DNA from: Pontibacter akesuensis
Lineage (GTDB): Bacteria; Bacteroidota; Bacteroidia; Cytophagales; Hymenobacteraceae
Assembly (NCBI RefSeq): GCF_001611675.1
Contig: NZ_CP014766.1
Coordinates: 1,116,001 to 1,180,000, forward strand
Length of the DNA stretch: 64,000 nucleotides
Direction of reading: 5' to 3'
A program made the translations under genes and the position numbers. The notes beneath the pieces were generated by a model, which was not told the origin of the DNA, did no database searches, and saw nothing but the letters and a program-made list of their open reading frames with translations. This document shows, one piece after another, positions 36,644-46,404 of the stretch. Each line of letters opens with the position of its first letter. Position 1 is the first letter of the stretch.

Positions 36644-37537
36644 TTATACTTGCTCAGGCTCCAGCGCATTTATACTGGTGGCCACCTGCTCCATTAACCA
36701 CATGGGCGTAGATGTGGCGCCGCACACACCCACGGTTTGCGCATCGGCAAACCACTCTTCCTGCAATTCCTCCTCGCTTTCGATGAAATAGCTGTTGGGG
36801 TTGTGGTGCTTGCAAACGCCGTACAGGGCCTTGCCGTTCGAACTCTTGCGGCCGCTCACAAACACGATCACATCATGCTCAGTAGAGAATTTCGCCAGCT
36901 GCGGCTCGCGGTTCGATACCTGCCGGCAAATGCTGTCGTTGGCGTTCAGGTTAGGCACCGCGGTACTGTCTTGGTTTGCCTGCTGCAGCCGCTCCTCAAT
37001 AAGTGATTTGATGTGGTAGAAGCCTTTTGTGGATTTAGTTGTCTGGCTGAATAGCGTCACCGGTCGGGTGAAGTCTATCTTCTCCAGGTCTTCCTCTGTT
37101 GTTACGATGATAGCTTCGTCGCGTGTCTGGCCAGCCAAACCAATCACCTCGGCATGCCCTACCTGGCCGTAAATCACCACCTGGGCATTGTCCGGCTTGC
37201 CTGCGTCAAACGCGTGCTTTACGCGGTTCTGCAGTTTCAGCACCACCGGGCATGAAGCGTCGATCAGCTCGATGTTGTTTTCGAGGGCCAGTTGGTACGT
37301 TTCAGGCGGCTCGCCATGAGCCCGTATCAGCACTTTGCAGTCGCGCAGTTCCTTGAGTTGCTCCCGGTCTATGATGCGAAGGCCCTTCTCGTACAGGCGC
37401 TTCACCTCCATACCGTTGTGCACAATATCGCCGAGGCAGTAAAGCTCCTCACAATGCTCCATTTCGTCTTCCGCCATCTGGATGGCAAACTCAACGCCGA
37501 AGCAATAGCCGGAGTTCTTATCTATTGTTACGTTCAT
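36644..37537 (-). CDS. ispH: 4-hydroxy-3-methylbut-2-enyl diphosphate reductase
   Basis: Last enzyme of the MEP isoprenoid pathway, producing IPP and DMAPP with a [4Fe-4S] cluster. The three cluster cysteines are visible in NSGYCFGVEFAI (C12), DASCPVV and GVCGATSTP. I used ATG 37537 (MNVTIDKNSGYCFG); an upstream ATG at 37567 would overlap the cmk stop. It is cotranscribed with cmk, whose stop is 10 nt upstream, an arrangement common in Bacteroidota. Confidence 0.95.
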   Translation of the reverse strand: MNVTIDKNSGYCFGVEFAIQMAEDEMEHCEELYCLGDIVHNGMEVKRLYEKGLRIIDREQLKELRDCKVLIRAHGEPPETYQLALENNIELIDASCPVVLKLQNRVKHAFDAGKPDNAQVVIYGQVGHAEVIGLAGQTRDEAIIVTTEEDLEKIDFTRPVTLFSQTTKSTKGFYHIKSLIEERLQQANQDSTAVPNLNANDSICRQVSNREPQLAKFSTEHDVIVFVSGRKSSNGKALYGVCKHHNPNSYFIESEEELQEEWFADAQTVGVCGATSTPMWLMEQVATSINALEPEQV

Positions 37538-37547
37538 TTGTCTAGCG

Positions 37548-38252
37548 TCATTTCTGTTGCTCTGCACATTCTTTATTCAGGAGATGCGCTGTTACATGCT
37601 CCAGCACAAACTCCACCTGCTCGTCTATAGTCATGTGGGTGGTGTCCAGCAACACGGCGTCTTCGGCCCGCCGCAACGGGCTTTCGGCCCTGGTAGAGTC
37701 GATCCGGTCGCGCTTCTGCAGATTTTCCTTTATCTCGTCCAGGTTCACCAACTGGTTTTTCTCCAGCAGCTCCACCTGCCGGCGCTTGGCGCGCATGTCC
37801 ACGTCGGCGGTCATAAAAATCTTCACCTCCGCATCCGGGAACACAGCCGTGCCAATGTCGCGGCCATCCATCACCACACCGCGCTTGCGGCCCATGCGCT
37901 GCTGCTCCGCCACCATGGCGTGCCGCACCTCTGCTATCACACTCACCTCACTTACCTGGTTGGAGATGTACATTTTCCGTATCTCATCTTCAACGTTCAG
38001 GCCATTCAGGTACACTTCGTTACGTTTCTTTTTAGGATTGTAGTGAAACTCTACCTCAATATTTTTTAGCGCCTCTTTAATCTCTTTTGGATTGGTGCGG
38101 GAAACGTGGTTCTGCAGGAAGTAGAGTGTAACCGCCCGGTACATGGCGCCGGTATCAATGTAGGCATAGTTAAGTTCGGCTGCTACGAGCTTGGCCGTGG
38201 TGCTTTTGCCGCATGAGGAGTACCCATCAAGCGCGATTACAATTTTCTTCAT
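37548..38252 (-). CDS. cmk: (d)CMP kinase
   Basis: A 234-residue kinase phosphorylating CMP and dCMP with ATP. The P-loop GYSSCGKSTTAK is near the N-terminus, and GVVMDGRDIGTAVFPDAEVKIFMTAD is the family's central signature. ATG 38252 (MKKIVIALDGYSSCGKS) was preferred over ATG 38270. It is followed by ispH in the same transcript. Confidence 0.95.
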   Translation of the reverse strand: MKKIVIALDGYSSCGKSTTAKLVAAELNYAYIDTGAMYRAVTLYFLQNHVSRTNPKEIKEALKNIEVEFHYNPKKKRNEVYLNGLNVEDEIRKMYISNQVSEVSVIAEVRHAMVAEQQRMGRKRGVVMDGRDIGTAVFPDAEVKIFMTADVDMRAKRRQVELLEKNQLVNLDEIKENLQKRDRIDSTRAESPLRRAEDAVLLDTTHMTIDEQVEFVLEHVTAHLLNKECAEQQK

Positions 38253-38276
38253 TTTTGGGTGGTCAGGCACGGGAAA

Positions 38277-38432
38277 TTAGTTTGAGTCGCAGGGGCAGGG
38301 CTGGTTGCCGCTCCTGCTTTTCTTCATGTACTTAGCCGTTTTTTTCTGCTGCGGCGTTTTATTTGAACAGCCCGACAGGGTGCCGGTGGCCAGGAAGCCC
38401 GCCAATAGAATGTATGAAATTATCTTTCTCAA
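38277..38432 (-). CDS. Small lipoprotein, 51 aa (TTG start)
   Basis: With a TTG start at 38432 the frame gives (M)RKIISYILLAGFLATGTLSGC, a textbook lipoprotein signal with lipobox LSGC, then a short Lys-rich mature part ending NQPCPCDSN. The longer in-frame ATG at 38558 would run antisense into the ade gene and place the signal internally, so I reject it. It lies 24 nt upstream of cmk in the same direction and may be cotranscribed. The C-P-C end could bind metal. The function is unknown. Confidence 0.6.
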   Translation of the reverse strand: MRKIISYILLAGFLATGTLSGCSNKTPQQKKTAKYMKKSRSGNQPCPCDSN

Positions 38433-38517
38433 AACGACTGAATTTAACGCAAATATAAAGTAATTTAACTTTTTAAGCCCATACACGGGCAATTTATCAG
38501 CACAAACACCTTGTATT

Positions 38518-40152
38518 ATGCACAACGATTTTTCCGTCTCCGGACATATAATTGACATCCATAACAGTGAAATTTACCAAGGCACCGTCCATGTTTCAAA
38601 CGGGCGCATTTCTAAAATAGTTCGTGAGGCCAACAGCGGCACAAATTATATTCTACCCGGATTTGTGGATGCCCACGTGCACGTGGAAAGCTCCATGTTG
38701 GTGCCCAGTGAGTTCGCCCGGCTGGCGGTGCCGCACGGTACGGTAGCCACTGTTTCGGACCCGCATGAGATCGGGAACGTACTCGGCGTAAAGGGTGTGG
38801 AGTACATGGTGGAGAACGGGAAAAAAGTACCATTCAAGTTCTATTTCGGAGCTCCGTCCTGTGTGCCGGCCACTCCTTTCGAGACGGCCGGTGCCGAGAT
38901 CACGGCTGCCGACATCGAAACGCTTTTCCAGCGCGACGAGATAAAGTACCTGGCCGAGATGATGAACTGGCCCGGCGTGCTGAACCGCGACCCGGACGTG
39001 ATGGAGAAAATTGAGCTGGCCAAAAAGTGTGGCAAAGCCGTGGACGGGCACGCGCCCGGCCTGATGGGCGAGCAGGCCAAACTGTACGCCTCCGCCGGCA
39101 TCACCACCGACCACGAGTGCTTCACGGCAGAAGAGGCACTGGACAAACTGGACGCAGGCATGAAAATTCTGATCCGGGAAGGCAGCGCGGCCAAGAACTT
39201 CGAGGCGCTTATTGAACTGTTGCCGGAGCATTATCAAAACATCATGTTCTGCTCCGACGACAAGCACCCCGACAACCTGGTGGAGGGCCACATCAACCTG
39301 CTGGTGAAGCGCGCGCTGGCCAAAGGCAACGACCTGTTCCATGTGCTGCAGGCGGCTTGTGTAAACCCGGTAACGCACTATAAACTGGAGGTGGGCTTGC
39401 TGCGCGAAGGTGAGGCGGCTGACTTTATACTTGTGGACAATCCGAAAGACTTTAACGTGCAGGCAACTTACATCAACGGGGCGCTGGTGGCCGAGCAGGG
39501 CAAGTCGAAAATTGCGTACACGCCAAGCGAGGAGATCAACAACTTCGAAACGGATATAAAAGTAGAAGCCCAGTTTGAGGTGGCCCTGGGCGATGCCAGC
39601 AGGATCAGGGTGATAGAGGCGTACGACGGACAGTTGATCACGAAAGAAGTATGGGCAACGCCAAAAGTAGACAACGGCTTCATTATCTCTGATGTGGCCC
39701 AGGACGTGCTGAAAATAGCCGTCGTGAATCGCTATGAGAACAGCATCCCAGCCGTGGCCTTTATTAAAAACGTAGGTCTTAAGGAAGGAGCCATCGCCTC
39801 TTCCGTAGGCCACGACTCCCATAACATTGTGGCCGTGGGCGTGGATGATGCAAGTATAACGCGTGCCGTAAACCTGATCATCGAGGCCAAGGGCGGCGTG
39901 GCTGCTGTGGCCGGCGAGAAAGAGCAGTTGCTTCCCCTGCCGGTGGCAGGCATTATGTCAGCGCAGGATGGCTACAAAGTGGCCGAAGCATACTCGGCTA
40001 TCGACCGGATGAGCAAAGAAATGGGCAGCACACTCGCCTCTCCGTTCATGACGCTCTCGTTCATGGCGCTGCTCGTAATCCCATCGCTCAAGCTAAGCGA
40101 CAAAGGACTTTTTAACGGGGATGTGTTTGAATTTGTGCCTGTGGCAGAGTAA
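38518..40152 (+). CDS. ade: Adenine deaminase
   Basis: A 544-residue metal-dependent hydrolase converting adenine to hypoxanthine for purine salvage. The metal site HVHVESS (in [20 protein letters not shown]), HDHE-region [11 protein letters not shown], and [15 protein letters not shown] are all present, and the C-terminal [26 protein letters not shown] matches Ade. Normal length. It is divergently transcribed from the small lipoprotein gene, and a bidirectional terminator follows. Confidence 0.95.
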   Translation: MHNDFSVSGHIIDIHNSEIYQGTVHVSNGRISKIVREANSGTNYILPGFVDAHVHVESSMLVPSEFARLAVPHGTVATVSDPHEIGNVLGVKGVEYMVENGKKVPFKFYFGAPSCVPATPFETAGAEITAADIETLFQRDEIKYLAEMMNWPGVLNRDPDVMEKIELAKKCGKAVDGHAPGLMGEQAKLYASAGITTDHECFTAEEALDKLDAGMKILIREGSAAKNFEALIELLPEHYQNIMFCSDDKHPDNLVEGHINLLVKRALAKGNDLFHVLQAACVNPVTHYKLEVGLLREGEAADFILVDNPKDFNVQATYINGALVAEQGKSKIAYTPSEEINNFETDIKVEAQFEVALGDASRIRVIEAYDGQLITKEVWATPKVDNGFIISDVAQDVLKIAVVNRYENSIPAVAFIKNVGLKEGAIASSVGHDSHNIVAVGVDDASITRAVNLIIEAKGGVAAVAGEKEQLLPLPVAGIMSAQDGYKVAEAYSAIDRMSKEMGSTLASPFMTLSFMALLVIPSLKLSDKGLFNGDVFEFVPVAE

Positions 40153-40174
40153 GTATAAAGTATAAGTATCGCTT

Positions 40175-40220
40175 AAAAGCAGCGAGGCAGCCCCTACTTT
40201 GGAGCTGCCTCGCTGCTTTT
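40175..40220. terminator. Bidirectional terminator between ade and the response regulator
   Basis: A 17-bp stem (40175-40191 with 40204-40220) flanked by AAAA and TTTT tracts, located between convergent genes. Confidence 0.9.
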
Positions 40221-40233
40221 TATTTTCGGGATG

Positions 40234-40674
40234 TTACTTCGTGTTTTCTTCCTGCGTTTTAAAGTGCTGGTTAAGCAGTGCCGTTACCTTTTCGGCCGTC
40301 AGCGGTTTGGTGAGGTACTCGGCATTATACTTTTTGGAGTTGGCTGTGTCCTGCGGATGGGTGGAGGTGGTCAGTACCGCCATCACAATCCGCTCCCTGA
40401 AACTAGCGTCCAACCGTTCGTACAGATCCAGCAGTTCGAAGCCATCCATCACCGGCATGTTGATGTCCAGGAAAATAAGCTCCGGCAGGAAATAATTACT
40501 GCTCTCCTCCTCGTAGTTGTTGTTGCTAACGTTGTATAGGTAGTCAAATGCCTGTTTGCCGTTCACAAATGTCCTGATGTTATCCGTAACCTCCATTCTG
40601 TCCAGCAGCCGCTGGTTAAGGAAGTTAGTGGTGTCATCGTCATCTATAAGCAGAACGCCAGAAAGTTTTCTCAT
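40234..40674 (-). CDS. Single-domain response regulator
   Basis: A 146-residue CheY-like receiver, started at ATG 40674 (MRKLSGVLLIDDDDTTNFLNQ); an ATG at 40692 is also possible. The acidic pocket is IDDDD, the phosphoacceptor Asp lies in LIFLDINMPVMDGF, the Thr/Ser in AVLTTST and the Lys in YLTKPLT. There is no output domain and no adjacent kinase, so it is an orphan that probably relays phosphate or acts by protein contact. Confidence 0.9.
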   Translation of the reverse strand: MRKLSGVLLIDDDDTTNFLNQRLLDRMEVTDNIRTFVNGKQAFDYLYNVSNNNYEEESSNYFLPELIFLDINMPVMDGFELLDLYERLDASFRERIVMAVLTTSTHPQDTANSKKYNAEYLTKPLTAEKVTALLNQHFKTQEENTK

Positions 40675-41010
40675 GGTGCTATTGTCACGCATAGTAAGCG
40701 AGGTAGTATGCAATATCAGCAGCAGCGGCAAAAAATCAAACCCTAAAGGGAATAATTAGCTGATACAACACACAAAAGTATACAATCTAATCTTAACCAA
40801 GGACATAAACAGTATGCTCTTCTCGCCACCGGCAGGTGAGTGCCCGGTGTTGATTTTATCAAGAAACAGACCCTACTTCAAACCTCCGAAATCGGTTGTT
40901 GTTACCATTGGCCTAAAAATCGGGAGCCATTGGCGTAAGCCACTTACCCTTATACTACTACTTTGGCACGATGTTACCTTGCAAATGAAGAAGATTAGTG
41001 GTATAACAAC
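40675..41010. other. Intergenic region, no gene seen
   Basis: About 335 nt between the response regulator start and the terminator of the leftward cysteine synthase-like gene. It carries one copy of the iterated 7-mer near 40777. A plus-strand frame of about 80 codons here runs through the terminator and has no homology that I recognise, so I do not call it. Confidence 0.5.
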
Positions 41011-41042
41011 AGAAAACCCAGCCTGTTTAGACTGGGTTTTCT
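41011..41042 (-). terminator. Terminator after the cysteine synthase-like gene
   Basis: An 11-bp stem (41011-41021 with 41032-41042) with a 10-nt loop, 25 nt past the stop of the leftward gene. Confidence 0.7.
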
Positions 41043-41066
41043 GCATTCTTTATACTTTGTGAAATG

Positions 41067-42053
41067 TTAATCTATATAGCCTTGCTGGCGCATCCACTCA
41101 TCGTTGTAGATCTTAGCCAGATAACGGGTACCGTGGTCTGGCAACAGCACTACCACCACATCGTCTTCCGTCAGATTCTGCTGCTTGATATACTCCAGCG
41201 CACCATAGACCGCTGATCCGCAGGACCATCCCACAAAAAGCCCTTCCTCTTTGGCAAGCCTTCTAGTCATCACTGCACCGTCCTTGTCAGTTACTTTTAC
41301 AAACGAGTCGATCATGTCGAAGTCAACGTTCTTCGGCAGAATGTCTTCGCCAATGCCTTCGGTGGCGTACGGGTAAATCTCCTTTTCATCAAATTCGCCT
41401 GTCTCCTTATATTTTTTGAAAACAGAGCCATACGTATCGATTCCGACCGTGATCAGGTCCGGGTTTTTCTCTTTCAGGTACTTTGATGTGCCGGAAACCG
41501 TGCCGCCGGTACCCACGCCTGTGATAAAGTGCGTGATTTTGCCATCTGTCTGATCCCAAAGCTCGGGGCCGGTCGTCTCGTAATGGGCCGCCGCGTTGGA
41601 GGTGTTATCGTACTGGTTCGGGTAGAATGAGTTCGGGATTTCCTGGTTCAGGCGCTTAGCCACAGAATAGTAGGAATCCGGGTGGTCAGGCGCCACGTTG
41701 GTAGGGCAAACGATCACCTCAGCACCCACGGCACGCAGCACGTCCATTTTCTCCTTGCTCTGCTTATCAGACAAGGTAAAAATGCACTTATACCCTTTGG
41801 CAATGGCAGCAAGTGCCAGGCCCATGCCCGTATTACCGGATGTGCCCTCTATGATGGTTCCGCCCGGCTTCAGCAAACCCGCTTTCTCGGCATCCTCAAT
41901 CATTTTAACAGCCATGCGGTCCTTTACAGAGTTGCCCGGGTTAAAATACTCGACTTTGGCCAGCACTGTAGCCTTTACGCCGTCCGTTACGTTATTCAGC
42001 TTAACCAGTGGCGTATTACCCACTGCTTCTATAATATGATTCAGATACTTCAT
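41067..42053 (-). CDS. PLP-dependent cysteine synthase/cystathionine beta-synthase
   Basis: A 328-residue fold-type II PLP enzyme. The PLP Lys lies in YFNPGNSVKDRMA, the phosphate loop in GTSGNTGMGLA, and the Gly-rich loop in TGVGTGGTVSGTSKYL. The long ITVGIDTYGSVFKKYKETGEF...EGIGEDILPKNVDF region is typical of the cystathionine beta-synthase branch, here without CBS domains. It makes cysteine or cystathionine from serine derivatives; the choice between the two cannot be settled from sequence alone. A promoter box lies 25 nt upstream. Confidence 0.9.
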   Translation of the reverse strand: MKYLNHIIEAVGNTPLVKLNNVTDGVKATVLAKVEYFNPGNSVKDRMAVKMIEDAEKAGLLKPGGTIIEGTSGNTGMGLALAAIAKGYKCIFTLSDKQSKEKMDVLRAVGAEVIVCPTNVAPDHPDSYYSVAKRLNQEIPNSFYPNQYDNTSNAAAHYETTGPELWDQTDGKITHFITGVGTGGTVSGTSKYLKEKNPDLITVGIDTYGSVFKKYKETGEFDEKEIYPYATEGIGEDILPKNVDFDMIDSFVKVTDKDGAVMTRRLAKEEGLFVGWSCGSAVYGALEYIKQQNLTEDDVVVVLLPDHGTRYLAKIYNDEWMRQQGYID

Positions 42054-42077
42054 CTGTTTTCTATTTTGGATTTTGGT

Positions 42078-42086
42078 GCAAATGTA
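42078..42086 (-). promoter_or_regulatory. Candidate -7 box for the cysteine synthase-like gene
   Basis: On the minus strand TACATTTGC matches TAnnTTTGC exactly, 25 nt before the ATG. No good TTTG box lies 19-21 nt further upstream (a TTG is at 26 nt), so the pair is incomplete. Confidence 0.45.
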
Positions 42087-42280
42087 AGGAAAATAACTTT
42101 GCCTGTTGTGTTCAACATTGCTTGGCTCTTAGGCCTTGGGCAGTGGGAAGTAAGACAGGCACAGCGGGAAAGGCACAACGGTTTACAGTACAGCTGCACT
42201 CCCTTTGCCTGGCCGCCCTGTATAACCCGAAGCATGGGATGCGGGTTCCGGGGCAGCCCTTATATTAGCCGTAACAATTT

Positions 42281-42312
42281 TTTGTTCAGGCCACAAAAAA
42301 GCCTATTTTTGC
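42281..42312 (+). promoter_or_regulatory. Bacteroidota-type sigma-A promoter of sucD
   Basis: TTTG at 42281-42284 and TATTTTTGC at 42304-42312, separated by 19 nt, fit the Bacteroidota -33/-7 consensus. Transcription would start near 42318, about 40 nt upstream of the sucD ATG. This is the clearest promoter in the window. Confidence 0.75.
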
Positions 42313-42358
42313 ACAACCTTATACTAGTACCGTCTATACACAACTAAATAAGATACAC

Positions 42359-43249
42359 ATGAGTGTTTTAGTAAATAAAGATTCAAAAGTGATCGTACAG
42401 GGCTTTACCGGCACTGAGGGATCGTTCCATGCAGAGCAGATGATCGAGTACGGCACGAACGTAGTTGGTGGCGTAACGCCTGGCAAAGGTGGTTCTACTC
42501 ACCTCGACCGTCCGGTGTTCAACACTGTTGCCGAGGCTGTTGAGAAGGCTGGCGCTAACGTGTCCATCATTTTCGTACCACCTGCTTTCGCTGCTGACGC
42601 TATCATGGAAGCCGCTGACGCTGGCATCAAGGTTATCGTGGCGATCACTGAGGGAATCCCTGTGAAGGACATGGTGCAGGCTAAAAACTACCTGAAGAAC
42701 AAGGAAGTGACCCTGATCGGTCCTAACTGCCCAGGTGTTATCACTCCGGGTGAGGCAAAAGTTGGTATCATGCCAGGTTTCGTGTTCAAGTCAGGTCGTA
42801 TCGGTATCGTGTCTAAGTCTGGTACCTTGACGTATGAGGCTGCCGACCAGATCGTGAAAGCTGGCTTGGGTATTTCCACTGCCATCGGTATCGGTGGTGA
42901 CCCGATCATCGGAACGCCAACTAAAAATGCGGTTGAATTGCTGATGAACGACCCGGAGACGGATGCGATTGTAATGATCGGTGAAATTGGCGGTAACTAC
43001 GAGGCAATGGCTGCACAGTATATCCGCGAAACCGGCAACAAAAAGCCAGTGGTTGGTTTCATCGCTGGCCAAACTGCTCCTGCCGGTCGCCGTATGGGCC
43101 ACGCTGGTGCTATTGTGGGTGGTGCTGATGATACAGCTGCCGCTAAAATGAAGATCATGCGCGAAAACGGCATCCACGTGGTGGAGTCTCCTGCCGAGAT
43201 TGGCGACGCGATGGTAAAAGCGCTTCAGGAAGCTGGCATCAACGCATAA
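42359..43249 (+). CDS. sucD: Succinate-CoA ligase, alpha subunit
   Basis: A 296-residue TCA-cycle enzyme subunit that binds CoA and carries the phospho-His. The N-terminal [16 protein letters not shown] is the CoA-binding Rossmann region, [20 protein letters not shown] follows, and the active-site His lies in [13 protein letters not shown]. Codon choice is more uniform than in neighbours, as expected for high expression. The beta subunit gene is not adjacent, which is usual in Bacteroidota. It has its own promoter and terminator. Confidence 0.97.
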   Translation: MSVLVNKDSKVIVQGFTGTEGSFHAEQMIEYGTNVVGGVTPGKGGSTHLDRPVFNTVAEAVEKAGANVSIIFVPPAFAADAIMEAADAGIKVIVAITEGIPVKDMVQAKNYLKNKEVTLIGPNCPGVITPGEAKVGIMPGFVFKSGRIGIVSKSGTLTYEAADQIVKAGLGISTAIGIGGDPIIGTPTKNAVELLMNDPETDAIVMIGEIGGNYEAMAAQYIRETGNKKPVVGFIAGQTAPAGRRMGHAGAIVGGADDTAAAKMKIMRENGIHVVESPAEIGDAMVKALQEAGINA

Positions 43250-43313
43250 GTAGACATATAATTCTGCGCTCGTACTTGGGTATTTATACTTGCAAGTATG
43301 CGCTATAAAGTAT

Positions 43314-43356
43314 AAAAAGAGAAAGGCTGCCCCGCAAAGGCAGCCTTTCTCTTTTT
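43314..43356. terminator. Bidirectional terminator between sucD and oxyR
   Basis: An 18-bp perfect stem (43314-43331 with 43339-43356) flanked by A and T tracts between convergent genes. Three copies or variants of the iterated 7-mer lie within 50 nt on either side. Confidence 0.9.
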
Positions 43357-43389
43357 ATACTTCCTGATATCAGAGCTTTTCGCTTTGCT

Positions 43390-44334
43390 TTATACTACGC
43401 CCACCACCTGCTCTTTTTTGCGTGAGCGGATGTGTTCAGGAATGGAACTTATAATTTCCTGCTTCAGTGCTTCTATGAGCTTGCGCTTCAGGAAGCTGCG
43501 GTGCACCACCATGCTTACTTCGCGCAGCGGCTGGGGCTCCTGAAACCCATGCACCAGCTTTAGCTTATCTTCCGCCAAATCCAGTACTGAGAGTTCGGGC
43601 AGCAGCGTGAGGCCATGCTGCGTTTCCACGATGCGCTTGAGGGTTTCCAGCGATCCGCTTTTATAGTCGAGGTGGCCTCCCTGGCCATTAGCCATGCTCC
43701 CGCCGCGGTTGCAGATATTGAGCACCTGGCTTCGGAAGCAATGTCCTTCGTTCAGCACCCACAGCTCATTCAGATCCAGCTGGTCGGCCGTTATCGCCTT
43801 TTGCTGTGCAAGCGGGTGTTTAGAGTTGATATAAGCCACAAAGGCCTCGTAAAACAGCGGCAGCTCCTTGATGGTCTTGTTTTCAAGCGGCGTTACCAGC
43901 AGCCCCACGTCCAGCAGCTCATGGTTTAGCTTTTCAACGATCTGGCTGGTCATCAGCTCCTGCACCACCACCCGTACGTGTGGGTTCTTCTCCAGGAAAC
44001 CTGTAATGAACAGCGGAATCAGGTAAGGGGCCAGCGTAGGAATAACGCCGATGCGCAGCTCACCGCTTAGCTCCTGCTTCTGGTCCTGCACAATCTCCTG
44101 TATCTTCCGGCTCTCAGCCAGCACCACCCGCGCCTGCGCAATAATCTCGTGGCCTATCTCAGTGGGCCGTACCGGCACCCTACTTCGGTCAAAGAGCTGC
44201 ACCCCCATCTCCTCTTCCAGCTTCTGGAGCTGCATGCTTAAGGTGGGCTGCGTGATGTGGCAATGTTCTGCGGCCGTGGCGAAATGGCGGTGCGTATCTA
44301 CCGCCACCAGATATTCTAATTGAACAAGTGTCAT
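43390..44334 (-). CDS. oxyR: OxyR, peroxide-sensing LysR regulator
   Basis: A 314-residue LysR protein: N-terminal winged HTH (FATAAEHCHITQPTLSMQLQKLEEEMGVQLFDRS) and a periplasmic-binding-type sensor domain. The redox pair is C199 and C208 in NEGHCFRSQVLNIC, at the same numbers as in E. coli OxyR, so disulphide-based H2O2 sensing is well supported. Its targets probably include catalase and Dps; dps lies 23 kb away in this window. A TATAGCTATA palindrome at 44376-44385, 42 nt upstream of the start, may be an autoregulatory site. Confidence 0.95.
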   Translation of the reverse strand: MTLVQLEYLVAVDTHRHFATAAEHCHITQPTLSMQLQKLEEEMGVQLFDRSRVPVRPTEIGHEIIAQARVVLAESRKIQEIVQDQKQELSGELRIGVIPTLAPYLIPLFITGFLEKNPHVRVVVQELMTSQIVEKLNHELLDVGLLVTPLENKTIKELPLFYEAFVAYINSKHPLAQQKAITADQLDLNELWVLNEGHCFRSQVLNICNRGGSMANGQGGHLDYKSGSLETLKRIVETQHGLTLLPELSVLDLAEDKLKLVHGFQEPQPLREVSMVVHRSFLKRKLIEALKQEIISSIPEHIRSRKKEQVVGVV

Positions 44335-44640
44335 GTATCATCTACTTAAATGCTGCTCAAATATACTTTATAAACTATAGCTATAAAAGTATACTATTAA
44401 TTGCTTTGATAGATGAAAACTTTATACATAAGTATTGAGACAGAAATATCTTACACTAGTTTATCATCCTGAAAGGATCTTGTGGGCAAGCTCGGGAAGC
44501 ACTAATTGCCTGCTTCTGCCGTTCGCCACCAAGATCCTTTCAGGATGACAATAAAAAATACATCTAGCTATTTATGTCCTCCTACTTACCAGTGATGATT
44601 CTAATTATCTGGAACGCTGCGGAAGCATCAGACATAAAAA
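44335..44640. other. Intergenic region with a REP-like element
   Basis: About 300 nt between oxyR and the rny terminator. It holds two copies of the iterated 7-mer and a palindrome near the oxyR start, plus the 85-nt inverted-repeat element described separately. No gene seen. Confidence 0.5.
44464..44548. repeat. REP-like inverted-repeat element, 85 nt
   Basis: Two 19-nt arms, 44464-44482 and 44530-44548, are perfect reverse complements. The 47-nt interior contains a smaller GAAGCA/TGCTTC stem. No T-run follows, so it is not a simple terminator. The arm sequence (TCATCCTGAAAGGATCTTG) has the style of dispersed REP/BIME elements; only one copy is in this window. Confidence 0.65.
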
Positions 44641-44670
44641 AACCGCCTGCCACTCACGTAGCAGGCGGTT
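44635..44670 (-). terminator. Terminator after rny
   Basis: A 10-bp stem (44641-44650 with 44661-44670), with an A-tract at 44636-44642 that gives the U-run on the minus strand. It lies 27 nt past the rny stop. Confidence 0.9.
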
Positions 44671-44696
44671 AACCTTATATAATATCAAGTAAAAGC

Positions 44697-46295
44697 TTAT
44701 TTCGCGTAGCTAACAGCGCGCATCTCCCGGATTACCGTAATCTTGATCTGGCCCGGATACTGCATTTCCTTCTCGATCTTCTGCGAAATTTCATAGGAAA
44801 GCTGTGCTGCTTTTTCGTCCGTTACATTGTCGGCATCCACCATCACGCGCAACTCACGGCCCGCTTGGATAGCGTAGCACTGGTTAACGCCTTCAAACGA
44901 AACAGCGGTTTCTTCCAACTCCTTCAGGCGCTTGATGTACGACTCCATAATCTCGCGGCGGGCACCTGGTCTTGAGCCAGAGATGGCGTCGCAGGCCTGC
45001 ACCAGCGGGGAAACCATGGCGGTCATTTCTACTTCATCGTGGTGAGCGCCGATGGCGTTGCACACATCCGGATGCTCTTTATACTTCTTGGCCAGTTCCA
45101 TACCGATAATCGCGTGCGGAAGTTCCGGCTCGTCTGGCGTTACCTTGCCAATATCGTGCAGCAGGCCGGCGCGCTTCGCGTGCTTCACGTTCAGGCCAAG
45201 TTCGGCCGCCATCGTGGCGCAAAGGTTGGCCACTTCGCGTGAGTGCTGCAGCAGGTTCTGACCGTAAGACGAGCGGAAACGCATGCGGCCCACCATCTTG
45301 ATCAGCTCTGGGTGCAGACCGTGAATACCCAGATCAATAGCCGTACGCTCACCGATCTCTACAATCTCTTCCTCTATGTTTTTGCGGGTCTTGGTCACCA
45401 CCTCCTCAATGCGGGCCGGGTGAATACGACCATCGGCCACCAGGCGGTGCAACGACAGACGGGCAATTTCGCGGCGAACCGGGTCGAAGCCAGAGATAAT
45501 AATCGCCTCCGGGGTATCATCCACAATGATTTCTACACCTGTAGCGGCTTCAAGGGCGCGGATGTTACGGCCTTCACGACCAATGATCTTGCCTTTAATG
45601 TCGTCGCTCTCGATGTTGAATACCGACACGCAGTTTTCAATAGCATGCTCTGCTGCTGTGCGCTGTATGGTTTCAATAACGATCTTCTTTGCCTCTTTGG
45701 TAGCCGTAAGCTTGGCCTGGGCCACAATATCTTTGATATGGGAGGAGGCATGCGACTGTGCTTCGCTTTTCAGGGCCTCCACCAGCTGCTCACGCGCTTC
45801 GGCGGCCGTTAAGCCAGCAATCTTCTCCAGCTGCCCTACGATCTCCTGGTGCTGCTGCTCTACCTCTTCTTTGCGCTTGTTCAGCTGCTCCTGCTGTGCA
45901 CGCAGGTTGTCTTTTTCCTTATCGAACTGCGCCTGCAGGCCGTCTTTCTCTTTCTGCAGATCAGCTTCGAGGCGCTTGGCCTGCTCCATCTGCTTCTGCA
46001 CCTGCTGCTCGCGCTGCTTTACCTTGGCTTCGTTCTGGATGATGATGTTCTTCTTCTTGTTCACATCGTCCTCGAACTCGGACTTCAGCTTCAGGTATTT
46101 CTCCTTCGCCTCCAGGATACGGTCTTTCTTGGTGCTTTCAGCCTCAATCTCGGCCTCACGAATGATGTTCTTGGCACGCTGACGCGCGTCTTCCTCCTGC
46201 TGCTTGTAGACCTTCTGCAGCAGCGAGCGCCCAATGAAAACGCCCACTGCGAGCGCCACCAGGGCTGTTAGTAAAATGTAAATGATATCTGGCAT
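44697..46295 (-). CDS. rny: Ribonuclease Y
   Basis: A 532-residue membrane-anchored endoribonuclease that starts bulk mRNA decay. An N-terminal membrane helix ([19 protein letters not shown]) is followed by a coiled coil of about 170 residues, a KH domain ([21 protein letters not shown], about residues 225-290) and an HD domain with the metal motif LLHDIGK and the IGAHHDE stretch. Length and order match RNase Y. It is last in the pheT-coiled coil-zapA-rny series. Confidence 0.97.
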   Translation of the reverse strand: MPDIIYILLTALVALAVGVFIGRSLLQKVYKQQEEDARQRAKNIIREAEIEAESTKKDRILEAKEKYLKLKSEFEDDVNKKKNIIIQNEAKVKQREQQVQKQMEQAKRLEADLQKEKDGLQAQFDKEKDNLRAQQEQLNKRKEEVEQQHQEIVGQLEKIAGLTAAEAREQLVEALKSEAQSHASSHIKDIVAQAKLTATKEAKKIVIETIQRTAAEHAIENCVSVFNIESDDIKGKIIGREGRNIRALEAATGVEIIVDDTPEAIIISGFDPVRREIARLSLHRLVADGRIHPARIEEVVTKTRKNIEEEIVEIGERTAIDLGIHGLHPELIKMVGRMRFRSSYGQNLLQHSREVANLCATMAAELGLNVKHAKRAGLLHDIGKVTPDEPELPHAIIGMELAKKYKEHPDVCNAIGAHHDEVEMTAMVSPLVQACDAISGSRPGARREIMESYIKRLKELEETAVSFEGVNQCYAIQAGRELRVMVDADNVTDEKAAQLSYEISQKIEKEMQYPGQIKITVIREMRAVSYAK

Positions 46296-46404
46296 ATAAT
46301 ACGCGTTTATGGTTTAAAACGCATAGCAAGTGCCTGCAAGAGACAAAGTGTGAGCTTGTTTTCCTTAACGAAGTATAAACCGGGGCCAGGGCGGCCGCCT
46401 GTTC
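46296..46404 (-). ncRNA. ssrS: Candidate 6S RNA between zapA and rny
   Basis: The 109-nt gap is noncoding, contains a GC-rich palindrome (GGCGGCCGCC) near one end and several short complementary stretches. In Bacteroidota, 6S RNA is, as I recall it, annotated near zapA and rny, and zapA neighbours ssrS in enterobacteria. I could not fold the sequence, so this is a positional candidate only. Confidence 0.35.

Noticed and set aside
38653..39822. A 389-codon minus-strand open frame across ade
   Set aside because: It is antisense to a complete adenine deaminase gene and has no domain signature.
40814..41062. An 82-codon plus-strand frame between the response regulator and the cysteine synthase-like gene
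   Set aside because: It runs through the intrinsic terminator at 41011-41042 and has no recognisable feature.
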